From Mesostigma viride (taxonomy: Eukaryota > Streptophyta > Mesostigmatophyceae > Mesostigmatales > Mesostigmataceae), in NCBI GenBank assembly GCA_009746045.1, contig RPFO01000079.1:447212-507211 (forward strand): a stretch of DNA of 60,000 nt. Reading direction: 5' to 3'. Positions within the stretch are counted from its first letter, which is position 1; each line of letters starts with the position of its first letter. Of the stretch, positions 23,201-33,973 are shown piece after piece. Below the pieces are notes generated by a model. That model saw only the letters and a program-made list of their open reading frames with translations, was not told the DNA's origin and searched no databases. The translations under genes and the position numbers were made by a program.

Positions 23201-26200
23201 CTCGGGCCAGCGTGCAGGAGTGCGACTTTGTGGGTGGCTCCGCGCTGTTCGGTGGCGGTCTGGCGCTGGAGGGCGCGGGGACCAGCATGGTGTGCGTGGA
23301 CTCGCTGTTTGAAGGGCATGTTGCGGACCGGCTGGGTGGCGTGGCCTTCCTGACCGCGGGCGCCACATGCACGTTTCTCCGCGCGGTGTATTCTGGCAAC
23401 CGCGTGGGCGAGCTCGGGCGTGGCGGCGTGGGGTTTGCGCAGAATGTGGGCACCTCGGTAACCTCCCAGGGATGTGTCCACAGGGGCAATGCTGCGGGCA
23501 GGGCGGGCGGCGCATGGTTCCTTCTTGGTGGCGCCTCGATGGCTAGTGAAGCGGACACATTTGACAGCAACAGCGCGGGGCAAGGTGGCGCGGTCTACGC
23601 TCTGGAGTACGCCACGCGTTTTGTGGCCGAGCGATCCACCTTCACCAACAACACGGCCAACGGTGACGGGGGGGCGCTCCACCTGTCCAGTGTGTCCTAC
23701 ACCGCGCTGCTGCAATGCGCGTTGCGCTACAACCATGCAGGGTCAAAAGGGGGCGCTGTTTACTGGGGTGAGGGCAGCACCAGCGGGATCAGCCGGGGGA
23801 ACTTGTTTGAGGGCAACGAGGCACGGGGGGGGGGTGCCATCGCTCTCATGGCTGGGGGTGAGCTGCAAGAGTCTGTGGGTGACGTCTTCGAGGATAATCA
23901 CGCGGACGTGCAGGGTGGGGCGGTGCTGGTGGCGGGCGGGGCGGTCGCCCACTTCCTTCCGATGTCACTGCAAGGGAGTACGGCAAAGGCCTGGGTCGGC
24001 GCGCCCCTGGATGCTGCGCCGGGCTGCCTGTTTGCGCGCAACCGGGCGCCGCTGTGAGTGACTACTTGCAAAGGATCAATTAGCATTGTGCGATGAATCG
24101 CCTGAAACGCAGTGTGAGATACAGGGCCTTGCTGCGAGCAATGAGCAACGCTCCCCGCCTTCCTTCCCTCCTCTGGGCCTTCCCTGGTTGCAGGCCTGCA
24201 AACATGGCATCTGTTATTAAACCATGTTTTCCACGCATGCATAAGTTGAAGCGGTGGGGGATGAGCTGGGTGGTTTCCCCCCCGGTTTGCTAGTATATGG
24301 GTATTAAAAGCGGGTGAAGTGCGGGTTAACGTTGGTGGTCGATGGTGGTGGTCCGGCTGGCATTGGTGGCTTGGTATGCGTGCCCCCTGGGGATGCCACC
24401 CGGCGTGCCCCTGCTGGCACTTCCACATGCTGTAGCCGGGTGGCCACGCAAGCGCAGGGGTTGTTGGTTGGAGGTGAACCCATGGGAGGTCCATTGGGGA
24501 GTGTCTCCAAGTGCCGCGCAGCCGTGGGCTAGGCCATGTATGACACCACGGTGCTCCTTGTCGGCTTCCGATGCTCACACCCCCGCCATTAATTAAGCAA
24601 TTGATTATCACCTAGGCGTCACGTGGGTACCTCTGAAGGTACCTTCCACCCCTGCCATATATGCCATAGACGCAGATTCTGGCATCCTCCTCGCACCTGT
24701 GTGGCGTATTGCGTGGGTTTCCATGCATTCACCCTAAACCCTAAACCTTTGACACGTCTCCGGATGTGTGTGTGTGGGTGTCCTGCCGTGCATGCGTCGC
24801 AGCGGGGGGGCTCTCTACGTGAACTGCGAGGGGATCCCTGCTGGCGCACTCGCTACCTCGCCGCCGCTTCTCCCATCCGGCACCGAGGGTGATGGCCCGC
24901 CCCCCACAACCTGTGTGTCCCTGGACAGATGCGGCTTTGTCAACAACACAGCGCTCGGTGGATGCGGCGGCGCAATATGGTCGTCAACGCAGCGGGGCGT
25001 GGCGGTCACTTGTGCAGATGCCAGCAATCTCACCAGTGGTTTTGTGAATACGAACAGCAGCAGTAGCAATAGCAGTGAGCCTAGATCCGATAGCAACAAT
25101 AACTCCAGTGGTGGGAGTATTACCAACAGCACCGACATCGACGCAGAAAGCCATGAAACCGATGTCAGCCTGCCCCGACCCTGGTGCGCCGACTGGGTGG
25201 GCAATAGCGCTAGTGACGGGGGGTATGGCCCCCTGGCCTGCACGCCGGGCGCCTCGCTCGTGCTCATGCTCTTGAGCTCCCTCAACGCGACCGAGGGCAA
25301 CGGGACCCGTGTGGATGGGGACAGGGTGGACCTGCTGTGGCCTAGCCTTGCCTCCGGCAGCGTGCCCACCACCGTGGTGGGCAGCAGCCCGCCCCGCATC
25401 AGCCAGCATCGCAGCGGGGCGGAGCTGCGGGGCATCGTGGTCGTCCTCGTGGATGCATTCCACCAAGTCGTGACCACAGAGACGGGACTGCTGCTCTCGG
25501 CGCACATCGTTCCGCCTGCGGGGGAGGCGGCGAGCGATGAGGGCCAAAGGGAGGAGGCGGAGGGGCAGCAGGAGGCGGAGAGCAGCAGCGGGGACTCGGT
25601 CGGCCAGCCCCAACTGCTTGGCCAACTGGTAAACTCGCTGGTGAACGGCATCGCGGTCATGGAAGGCATCCACTTGACGGCGAAGCAAGGGGTGGTACAC
25701 ATCGGCTTCGAGTCCAGCGGGTTGGGCTCACTCGCGCAGGTGGAGGTGTCCACGCGGCGATGCGCGGTGGGGGAGGTGAACGTGTCGGACGCGTGCGAGC
25801 CGTGCACGTCACCGTTGTTTAGTTGGGACCCGCACAACGAGTCCTGCGACCCATGCCCCCCCAACGCAGCCTGTTACGGGGGCGGCCTGGTGGTCCCGCT
25901 CGCTGGCTACTGGCAGCCGGCGGCCAACAGCTACAGCGTGCACGCGTGCCCCCGCCACGGCGCGTGCGCGTACAAGAGGCGGGCGGATGTGATCTCTGCG
26001 AGCAAGCTGGCGGGGGGGGAATGGGACGCCGACGTGCAGTGCAGCCCTGGGTATCGGTGCGTGGGGGTCATGAGCGCGTGCGCGGCGCCCTTGCTACGTG
26101 CCCTGTGCCCTTGTGCCCTTGCTACGCATCATAGCACAGATCCTCGTTGCCTGGTGTTACATATTACATTGGTTCCGGGGGCCCGAAGGGGCTGAGTAAG

Positions 26201-29200
26201 GGAGGGGAATGGGCGGGTGGGAGTATCAATAAGGCTAGTAGGCAGATGACCATCTGACACGTGATGGATTGGGGGCACTGCCGGGTGAGGCCAGACGTCG
26301 TGGTCTCAGGCTGGATGGTTTAGGGTTTAGAGGCTAGATGGTTTAGGGTTTAGAGGATAGTTGTTTTAGGGTTTAGAGGCTAGATGGTTTAGGGTTTAGA
26401 GGCTAGTTGTTTTAGGGTTTAGAGGCTAGATGGTTTAGGGTTTAGAGGCTGGATGTTTTGAGGTTTAGAGGCTAGATGTTTTAGGTTTTAGAGGCTGGAT
26501 GTTTTAGGGTTTAGAGTCTAGATGAATTAGGTTTTAGAGGCTAGATGGTTTAGGGTATAGAGGCTAAATGTTTTAGGGTTTGAGGCTGGATGGTACGGGT
26601 TTAGAGGCTGGATGGTTTGAGGTTTAGAGGCTGGATGTTTTAGGGTTTAGAGACTAGATGGTTTAGGGTTTAGAGGCTGGATGGTTTAGGGTTTAGAGGC
26701 TGGATGTTTTGAGGTTTAGAGGCTAGATGTTTTAGGTTTTAGAGGCTGGATGTTTTAGGGTTTAGAGTCTAGATGAATTAGGTTTTAGAGGCTAGATGGT
26801 TTAGGGTTTAGAGGCTAAATGTTTTAGGGTTTGAGGCTGGATGGTACGGGTTTAGAGGCTGGATGGTTTAGGGTTTAGAGGCTGGATGTTTTAGGGTTTA
26901 GAGGCTAGATGGTTTAGGGTTTAGAGGCTAGTTGTTTTAGGGTTTAGAGGCTAGATGGTTTAGGGTTTAGAGGCTGGATGTTTTGAGGTTTAGAGGCTAG
27001 ATGTTTTAGGTTTTAGAGGCTGGATGTTTTAGGGTTTAGAGTCTAGATGAATTAGGTTTTAGAGGCTAGATGGTTTAGGGTTTAGAGGCTAAATGTTTTA
27101 GGGTTTGAGGCTGGATGGTACGGGTTTAGAGGCTGGATGGTTTAGGGTTTAGAGGCTGGATGTTTTAGGGTTTAGAGACTAGATGGTTTAGGTTTTAGAG
27201 GCTAGATGGTTTAGAGGAGAGCATGGAATAGCCCGCCAGTCCAGTCACTAACAGCTCATGCACTCAGGGGTCACATTGACCGGCCTCTCTACGCTTGGCG
27301 CCAACCGTGCACACAACTTTTCCTACGGTATGTGACATGCCTGCCCACCTGCCTGGAACCTGCCTGCGCGTTCGCTCTGCCCCTGGCTGTCCCCCCTCCA
27401 GCGGAGTGCTCTGTGCGCAGTGTGCCCCAGGCTACGGCCGGTCGAGCGGGTTCCGTTGCGACCGCTGCCCCCGCGTGCGCGTGGCCATCGGCGTCTACTG
27501 CCTCATGGCGCTCCTCTCCACCAGCGTGGTGGTCTACATCGTGCACTCGGCGCTGCGCATGTCGCAGGGGGGGGAGGGCGTGGAGGACTACATGCTGGGG
27601 TCGCTGGCCAAGATATTCGTCTCGTGGCTGCAGATCCTCGGCATGCTCTCGCAGGTGAGGGAGGGTAGGCAGCAATCCATGGGGGGTAGGTGAGGGATGG
27701 GAGGTAACAGTTCCCACCATGCTGCCCCCCCACGCCACGCATCAGCATGCCATGCCCCCCCACGCCACGCATCAGCATGCCATGCCCCCCCACGCCACGC
27801 ATCAGTATGCCATGCCCCCCCACGCCACGCATTCAGCATGCCATGGCCCCCCGCGGCACGCATAAGCATGCCATGCCCCCCCACGCCACGCATTCAGCAT
27901 GCCATGGCCCCCTGCGGCACGCATAAGCATGCCATGCCCCCCCACGCCACGCATTCAGCATGCCATGGGCCCCCGCGGCACGCATTAGCATGCCATGCCC
28001 CCCCACAGCTCCGCTGGTCTGAGCCATAATATGCTCATGGAGCGCGTGCGTGCGGCGTGCTGGCCTGACCGCTGCAAGTAGCTGCCGCACGCCTCCACAT
28101 TGGCGGCACGTGGGAGGCTCCCCCCCACTGCCCCGTGCGTGTCCCACTGGTTTCCCTTGCAATGAATTTCTCTCCTGTTGATTGTGCCCACTCCCCTGCT
28201 TGCGCCCACTCCCCTGCTTGCGCCCGCTCCCCTGCTTGCGCCCGCTCCCCTGCTTGCGCCCGCGGCCCTGCTTGCGCCCGCTCCCCTGCTTGCGCCCGCG
28301 GCCCTGCTTGCGCCCGCTCCCCTGCTTGCGCCCGCTCCCCTGCTTGCGCCCGCTCCCCTGCTTGCGCCCGCGGCTTCCCCTCACGCACACGGCTCCCCCT
28401 TGTGCGCGCGGCTTGTGGTTGCGCCCTTTGTCCGCGGCTTGTGCTTGCACCCGTGCTCCTCCCTTCAGATCAACAACGCAAGGCTGCGTGGGGCTTTTGA
28501 GTACGTGAGCGTCGTCAGCGACGTCTTCTCGGGGCCGGGCGACCAAGCCGTCTCCCTCGACTGCCTGCTATCCAGCTCGCGCGTGCCCCACAAGCAGCTC
28601 TTCATCTCGGGGACCTACATCCTGCTGCCTATCGGCGCCGCACTTCTGGCAGGGGCCATCTGGGCGCTGCACTTTCTGTACCTGACTGTCCGCAAGCGCA
28701 CGCATGGCCGCACGTGGGCCTCCTACGTGTGGCGTCACTCCGTCGTCAGCGCCGTCGCCATACTGTTTGCCTTGTGGCCGCGTGTCGTGCTCCACATCTT
28801 CAAGCTGTTTGCGTGCCGGCGAGGGCCCACTGTGGCGCCGGACGCGCCGTATTACGAATACGAGCTGGCCAACCACCCACCCCCGGGGCTCTACTGGGAG
28901 TCGGACCTGGAGCAGCGGTGCTTTACCGGCAACCATCTGCTCGTGGTGCGACGGTTTGGCATCACGGGCCTCGTCCTGTTCTGCGCGTGCGTGCCCCTCT
29001 TGCTCGTACTCTACCTTGCCTACCTGCGCCGACACAAGAGAACATCCACGGGTTCATGGAACGAGTTCAAGTCCTTTTGCTTCCTGTACCTGGGCTACAA
29101 GCCACACCTGTGGTGGATGGAGGTGGCCGCGTTGTGCCAGAAGATGGCCTTCTTGCTCATGATCGTGGTGACAGGTGTCGTGCGCTCGTCAGTCGAGCTG

Positions 29201-31368
29201 CAGCTCTTCTTCTTCCTCATCATGCTGGCGCTCTTCACCGCCATGCACTGCCAGCTGGAGCCGTATGCCCACGTCTCGCTCAACCGGTAAGTTCTATGTC
29301 ATACATATATATGTTTGCTAACTCTTCCTTGGCGTATTCTTTCTGCTAATGTCTCCCTCAACTGGTAGGTTGTATTTCTTACTATGATTTCGCCCTCTCT
29401 TCTCTTGGCTTTCGCCCTCTCTTCTCTCGGCGTGCTTCCGCCCTCTCTTCTCTCGGCGTGCTTCTGCCCTCTCTTCTCTCGGCGTGCTTCCGCCCTCTCT
29501 TCTCTCGGCGTGCTTCCGCCCTCTCTTCTCTCGGCGTGCTTCCGCCCTCTCTTCTCTCGGCGTGCTTCCGCCCTCTCTTCTCTCGGCGTGCTTCCGCCCT
29601 CTCTTCTCTCGGCGTGCTTCCGCCCTCTCTTCTCTCGGCGTGCTTCCGCCCTCTCTTCTCTTGGCTTGCTTTCACTATCTCTCTTCTCTTGGCGTGCGTG
29701 TCGGCATGCATAAAGCATGCCTTTTGTATTGTCGGGTCGGGGCGGGTGGCTCCCCTTGTCCCTCTAGGGGTGCCACTCGTCTTCACAAACTTGCTCTGTC
29801 GTATTTTACAAACTTCGTCAATGGTGGAATGTACACATGTCAGTGCCTTTCTGGCGCAAGGTACACGTGTCGGTTTGCTGGACTGCACAGGGAACCAGTA
29901 GTTGCTACAGTGAACGCCGTTGGCATTACAGCGAACCAAGTTGGCATGACCTTGGATGGGCCGATAGTTTTCATTCCTGGGCTGACGCATGTTTGGAAGC
30001 AATATCTGTTTGCATAGTTTGGTAGACGAATGTGCTAGACTTGTGATGAAGCCAGGGTGACAGAGGCTGGACAGTTGTGGGCGCAAGGATCATCACCGTG
30101 GCTTGATTTCCTGACATTCATCCCCTCCGGCTTCCATTGTTCTGCAGGTAAGCCGAGGAAGCGCGCATATCCCCGCACAGGCCCCGCACATGAGCCATGC
30201 ATTTCTGACCCCCGCCCCTGCTCGTTCTTGCCCCCCACCCTTCTTTTCTGTTTCTGTTCTGTTTCTTCTCTCTTTCTTTTTCTTTTTCTCTTGTTTTTCT
30301 TTTCTTCTTCATTTTATCGCGGTCACCACCAGCTTCCAGCAGTTTGCATGGGCGGGCCTCATCCTCCTGAACGTGCTCCTCCTCCTATTCTACCTGTCGG
30401 GCCCGCTCTCACGTCCCTGGGAGAAGACCCTGGAGGTGTCCATCTCCGTCGTCTACCTGCTGCTCATCGCCGTCATGCTGGCGCTGGCGGTGCGGTTCGG
30501 CCGCCAAAAGATACGCGCCAAGGCATACGACCTGCTGGCCTCTTTCAACTCGCGCGGCATTCTCAGCTCGCGCGGCATTCTCAGCTCGCGCGGGTCATCC
30601 ATGCGGCCAACACATGGCAGCTGGCGGCTATTCTCGGGGTTGCGCGCCGACAGCAGCACCAGCTCAGCGCGGGTGAGCGTGAGCGTGAGCGTGAGCGCGG
30701 GGCGAGGGAGCGTGAGCCTTTCAAGGCTGAGCAATACCCAGGCAAGGGTCAGCGGGAGTGCAAGCCGGTTGAGCGTGAGCCAGCGCCAGGGCCAGGCATT
30801 GGCGGAGGCCAGTCTGGGGCCCAGTGAGGGGCCCAGTGGGGGGGCCAGTGAGGGGGCCAGTGGGGGGGCCAGTGGGGGGCCAGTGGGGGGCCAGTGGGGG
30901 GGCCAGTGGGGGGGCCAGTGGGTGGGCCAGTGGGGGGCCCAGTGGGGGGCCCAGTGGGGGGCCCAGTGGGGGGCCCAGTGGGGGGGGCCCAGTGGGGGGC
31001 CCAGTGGGGGGCCCAGTGGGGGGCCCAGTGGGGGGGCTAGTGGGGGGCCCAGTGGGGGGGCCAGTGCGGGGGGCAGTGGGGGGGGCAGTGGGGGAGCCAG
31101 TGGGGGGGCCAGTGGGGGGGCCACGGGGGGGGGCAGTGGGGGGGGCAGTGGGGGGCCCGGTGGGGGGTCCAGTGGGGGATCCAGTGGGAGTGCTATAGTA
31201 GGGGAAGGGGAACAGTTCGCTTCATCCTTGCCGCCAACAGATGGCAACACTCCATTGGACGGCAACCCCGTTTTCACATCGGAGGTAAACCCCATGATGA
31301 ACCCCTTGGTTGCCAGCCCTCCAGATACACCAGCCCGTAGCGTAGCGGCCGGCATTTTGTGCGAATAG
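15369..31368 (+). CDS. Giant Pmp-type beta-helix multi-pass membrane protein, ten exons, about 3,010 residues
   Basis: Exons by splice signals and phase: 15369-15524, 15693-15732, 16616-16941, 18030-18285, 18732-21335, 21764-24053, 24803-26056, 27402-27654, 28469-29286, 30333-31368. Every junction is GT/AG and keeps frame. Order: hydrophobic signal (CAFWHLCLLAFAIG, about residues 31-44); a first and a second right-handed beta-helix module (about 70-1110 and 1130-1960) of GGA(I/V/L) and FxxN repeats as in chlamydial Pmp proteins; a Ser/Asn linker; a Cys-rich knot across the exon 7/8 join (CSPGYR-GVLCAQCAPGYG); about eight or nine membrane spans in exons 8-10, with GYKPHLWWMEV and CQLEPYAHVSLNR; then a Gly/Pro/Ser tail. 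Similar architectures (Pmp repeats, Cys-rich region, TM block) occur in green algae, with unknown function; a surface sensor or adhesin is inference. The first exon and start codon are the weakest part. Confidence 0.85.
15829..15955. repeat. Intron 2 tandem repeat, ATCGCCCCTT-type, about 18 bp
   Basis: Seven or so imperfect units containing (A/T)TCGCCCCTT(T)CTATACT occur in the intron between exons 2 and 3 of the giant gene. Confidence 0.8.
16018..16122. repeat. Intron 2 tandem repeat, 17-bp CATACACTTCTATTCAG
   Basis: About six copies are in tandem, the last two diverged. They lie in the same intron as the preceding array but are unrelated to it. Confidence 0.85.
17249..17300. repeat. GT dinucleotide run followed by TGC run
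   Basis: About fifteen GT units pass into GTGC and then TGC trinucleotides, in intron 3 of the giant gene. Confidence 0.9.
17576..17815. repeat. Intron 3 minisatellite, ten 24-bp units
   Basis: The unit is GCTTGCGTGCTCCGCGTGGG plus a variable TTGT, ATGT or ATAT end. Because 24 is a multiple of three, all frames through it stay open, producing long spurious ORFs on both strands. It lies between exons 3 and 4. Confidence 0.92.
26306..27215. repeat. Intron 7 minisatellite containing telomere-like TTTAGGG motifs
   Basis: About forty units of roughly 23 bp, consensus GGTTTAGGGTTTAGAGGCTA plus GAT. A block of variant units (containing ATGAATTAGG, GGCTAAATG and GGTACGGG) recurs three times, starting near 26451, 26704 and 26977, so there is a higher-order repeat of about 250-270 bp. 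It fills most of the 1,345-bp intron between exons 7 and 8. A short CCCTAAACCCTAAACC also occurs in intron 6 at 24732-24747. Confidence 0.9.
27716..28010. repeat. Intron 8 minisatellite A (CATGCCCCCCCACGCCACGC type)
   Basis: Units of about 28-30 bp alternate between CCACGCCACGCATCAGCATG and CCGCGGCACGCATAAGCATG forms. They lie in the intron between exons 8 and 9. Confidence 0.88.
28187..28372. repeat. Intron 8 minisatellite B, 18-bp GCTCCCCTGCTTGCGCCC
   Basis: About ten copies, with GCTCCC replaced by GCGGCC in two or three. Open in all plus frames because the unit is a multiple of three; not coding. Confidence 0.9.
29388..29690. repeat. Intron 9 minisatellite, 26-bp pyrimidine-rich unit
   Basis: About eleven units of CGTGCTTCCGCCCTCTCTTC plus TCTCGG, between exons 9 and 10 of the giant gene. 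The strand asymmetry (CT-rich on the coding strand) resembles an extended polypyrimidine tract. Confidence 0.9.
30815..31190 (+). repeat. Coding minisatellite: Gly-Pro-Ser / Gly-Ala-Ser tail of the giant protein
   Basis: About thirty units of 12 to 15 bp (CCCAGTGGGGGG and variants) encode a GGPS/GGAS-rich stretch of about 120 residues near the C terminus. Runs of six or seven G make the reading frame vulnerable to indels, yet the frame is open to the stop at 31366-31368. Confidence 0.85.
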
Positions 31369-32059
31369 ACAACCCTCATTTTTTAGCATGGACTGCTGAG
31401 GGTTTGGCGCACGAATTCTTTCCGTGACGAGGTGGCCTGCAGGTCAGCATGAGCGCCAAGGCTGCCACGTTTTGACAGCAGGGATATGCCACCCAGCTGT
31501 GGCATCCTAGTAATGACATGTTCGTTGTGGTTAGTGTGGTTTGTTGAGTCCTAAGGTACCACTACCGAGTCTTGGGTATTGCAGAGTAAGTTGACAGTGT
31601 ATATCAGTGAGACAGCCAGTATATGTATATCAAAGAGACAGCCATATGGCTGGGCTGTGCACATCACTGCCTTGACTGGAGTGCCCTGGTTGCATGCAAG
31701 CCTTTCAGTGCATTGATTGTGATGCCAATGCAGAAGGTCGCCTGAGGCAACGCCAGGCCGCACAGGTCTTCTTGTTGGTAATCTACCAGGGTACTGTGTC
31801 ATATTAGTCAGGACTGCCGTGGGTCCTCACATGTTGCACGTTAAAGCAGTGGTTCCCGCTCTTCGGATTATTGTTGAGATACCATGTGTAACATGTATCC
31901 ATAGGACGCACCAGCACAGGTCAGTATTTACAGTAGTATTTATTTTAGGAAACCTTGCTAGCTACTAATATACCAGGATGATAATATCATATGATAGCTC
32001 TGATTATCAATCATATTTACAATACTACACTTCTTCATCAACTACCCGATGTCTCCTCT
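31369..32059. other. 3' flank of the giant gene; no gene seen
   Basis: This contains the expected 3' UTR. A TGTAA, the usual green-algal polyadenylation signal, occurs at about 31885, but I cannot tell whether it is used. AT-rich from 31925. Confidence 0.4.
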
Positions 32060-33249
32060 TTAACCCGTGTTTTTTTACAACGCGATACATAGCGTTGTAG
32101 GGTTAGAACGCGATGTATCGCGTTGTAATCTGACATGTGGCAAACCTATTAAACATGCGATTTTTGGTCTGAAACTTTCAACACAGGTCAGAAACATCTC
32201 ATAGAATTCAAGAAAAAATCCTGGTATTTTTGGTATTTTTTTTGTGACAGCTGCAAACAAATATGTACCACTGAAATCAGGCATTTTCGCGGGACGAAGG
32301 TGAAGACGACGGCGATGGCGGCAGGTAGATCTCGCCAGTTTTCGCGCGAATTTCAGTCAGTGGCTGTTGGGTGGCACGACCATGATGATGTGTTCAAAGG
32401 TTGATAATTATAGGTTTCTACGAGTTTGTTGAGGTACTGGGGCAAAGGAAACGTGGTTTTTTCCAGTTTCTCACCCAACTTTCATGCGGAAACCCTGGAA
32501 ACCGGCATACATATTATTACGGCAAGACTCGGGTCTGCTGCGGCACCATGCTTGGTATTTCCATGGTGTTTCGATATGTTTATTCATTCCGAACGCCCGG
32601 ACTCTTGGCTAAACCGAGATTTGTGCAGACTTTTATTGGGTAGCTCCGGGCATGATGGTGCCTGCAAATAGCGTTAGGCGTGACCGTGGCTATTTCTACG
32701 GTATGCTGTATTTTCCTGGAAATGGCCTCTGCCACCGGCTCAATAGTGCTTGCAGGCGTAAGTATATCGTGTTTCTACCTAGTTTCTGCCAGTTTTCCAC
32801 TTATTTCTACCGACCTCTGCCCAGCCTCACTAAGAATGCCATCCTACTCGACGTTGCTTGCATGTCAGCCATATAGCAGGTTGCAGTTGTGCAGTATTTA
32901 GGTGCTGTATACGTCGTCAAGCCGTGCATATATCGTGAGGATTGGATGTTGATGGTTTATACTGCGTTGATTGTGCAAGAAGATCAGCTAGGTGCCCATA
33001 ATCATGGTGTATAATCATGTGTTGTTAGCATCTTGCCACCATTTGCTAGCATGCATTCCAGCGTCATCTTTGCCTGCATGTAAGCTCATGGATCACTCAA
33101 CCTATCCAAGCCTTGCATTACACGTGCCTCTTTCTGTCAGTATTGCACGCGTTATGGAATGAAAACCCAGCACCTCCGTTCCCACGAGGCATGTGCTCAA
33201 CACGTTGTGAGCGTGGATGATGCTTTGGCTATTCTGATCTGATTCAGTC

Positions 33250-33525
33250 ATATTAGGTCTCGAGTGATTTATCTAGTACCAAATCCGAAAGGCTTGCATC
33301 ACTCCCCGGACAGGAGAACTTTTGCGGATGACTGTAGGTGTAAGTTGGCGATGCCATGGTAACCGGAGACGTCCGTCCTATAGTCAGCAAAATTGGTGCG
33401 AGAGGCCCCCAGTTCGATTCCGGTCGGATTCATTTGCAGATCGCGTTTTTCCGCGTTTTCCGCGGCCCGGCACTGAACGCAAATGGTTTTCACCTTTGCG
33501 GAATGCCTGATCAGAATATTAGGTC
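33250..33525 (+). mobile_element. tRNA-like SINE, copy 1, inserted in the TTAA element
   Basis: The insert 33260-33515 is flanked by the 10-bp duplication ATATTAGGTC (33250-33259, 33516-33525). The empty site is present once in the other TTAA-element copy (58786-58795). Internally, GTCCGTCCTATAGTCAGC followed by GTTCGATTCC (33412-33421) resembles Pol III A and B boxes with a tRNA-type 3' half; an anticodon arm is not complete. It shares over 200 bp with 44767-45020. Confidence 0.78.
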
Positions 33526-33553
33526 ATCCAGTCATGATGTTTGATGCATGTTT

Positions 33554-33872
33554 AATTAATTAATTAATTAATTAATTAGTAATTACATAACTCCGTTGGG
33601 AGTACATGTAGCACATATCCCGGAGAAGGGGCATATGGCTTTTAATACATTCTGGGCTACTTCCTGCAAGAGTGGAATGTAAGCAACACTTGCTCTAGGT
33701 GCCTCAAGGACACCGGCACCACCATGCTGTCTCGAGTTCAACCCAGCTAAGGGGATCCCGGCATGGGGGAGGAAGATCATCATGGCTATATACAAGAGCT
33801 AGGCATGGCTTCTCAGCAGAGAGCGTCTCTCTGCATAGGCATTAAAATTAAATTAAATTAAATTATAACATG
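33554..33872 (-). repeat. Two related LINE 3' ends in tandem
   Basis: On the minus strand both ends carry GTGCTACATG(T)AC... CCAACGGAG / CCACGGAGG followed by an (AATT)n-type tail. The inner 255 bp (33584-33837) is either an older truncated copy or a SINE that borrowed the RTE 3' end. A third related end with CTCCCGTTGGGGAGTCAC is at 42672-42720. Confidence 0.65.
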
Positions 33873-33973
33873 CCTCCGTGGGGAGGTCATGTAGCACATA
33901 TTTCATGATGGATGGGGTGGAGGAAGCCGCGTGATCGAACTATCCTAACTCTATCTAGAAAAGCCTAACTACA

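Noticed and set aside
28035-28546. Long minus-strand frames across the 18-bp repeat (QAGERAQAG type)
   Set aside because: Produced by a tandem repeat whose unit is a multiple of three, inside intron 8; no domain and antisense to real exons.
29299-30086. Arg/Glu-rich minus-strand frames (EKRGRKHAERREGG repeats)
   Set aside because: Translation of the 26-bp intron 9 minisatellite; no independent evidence of a gene.
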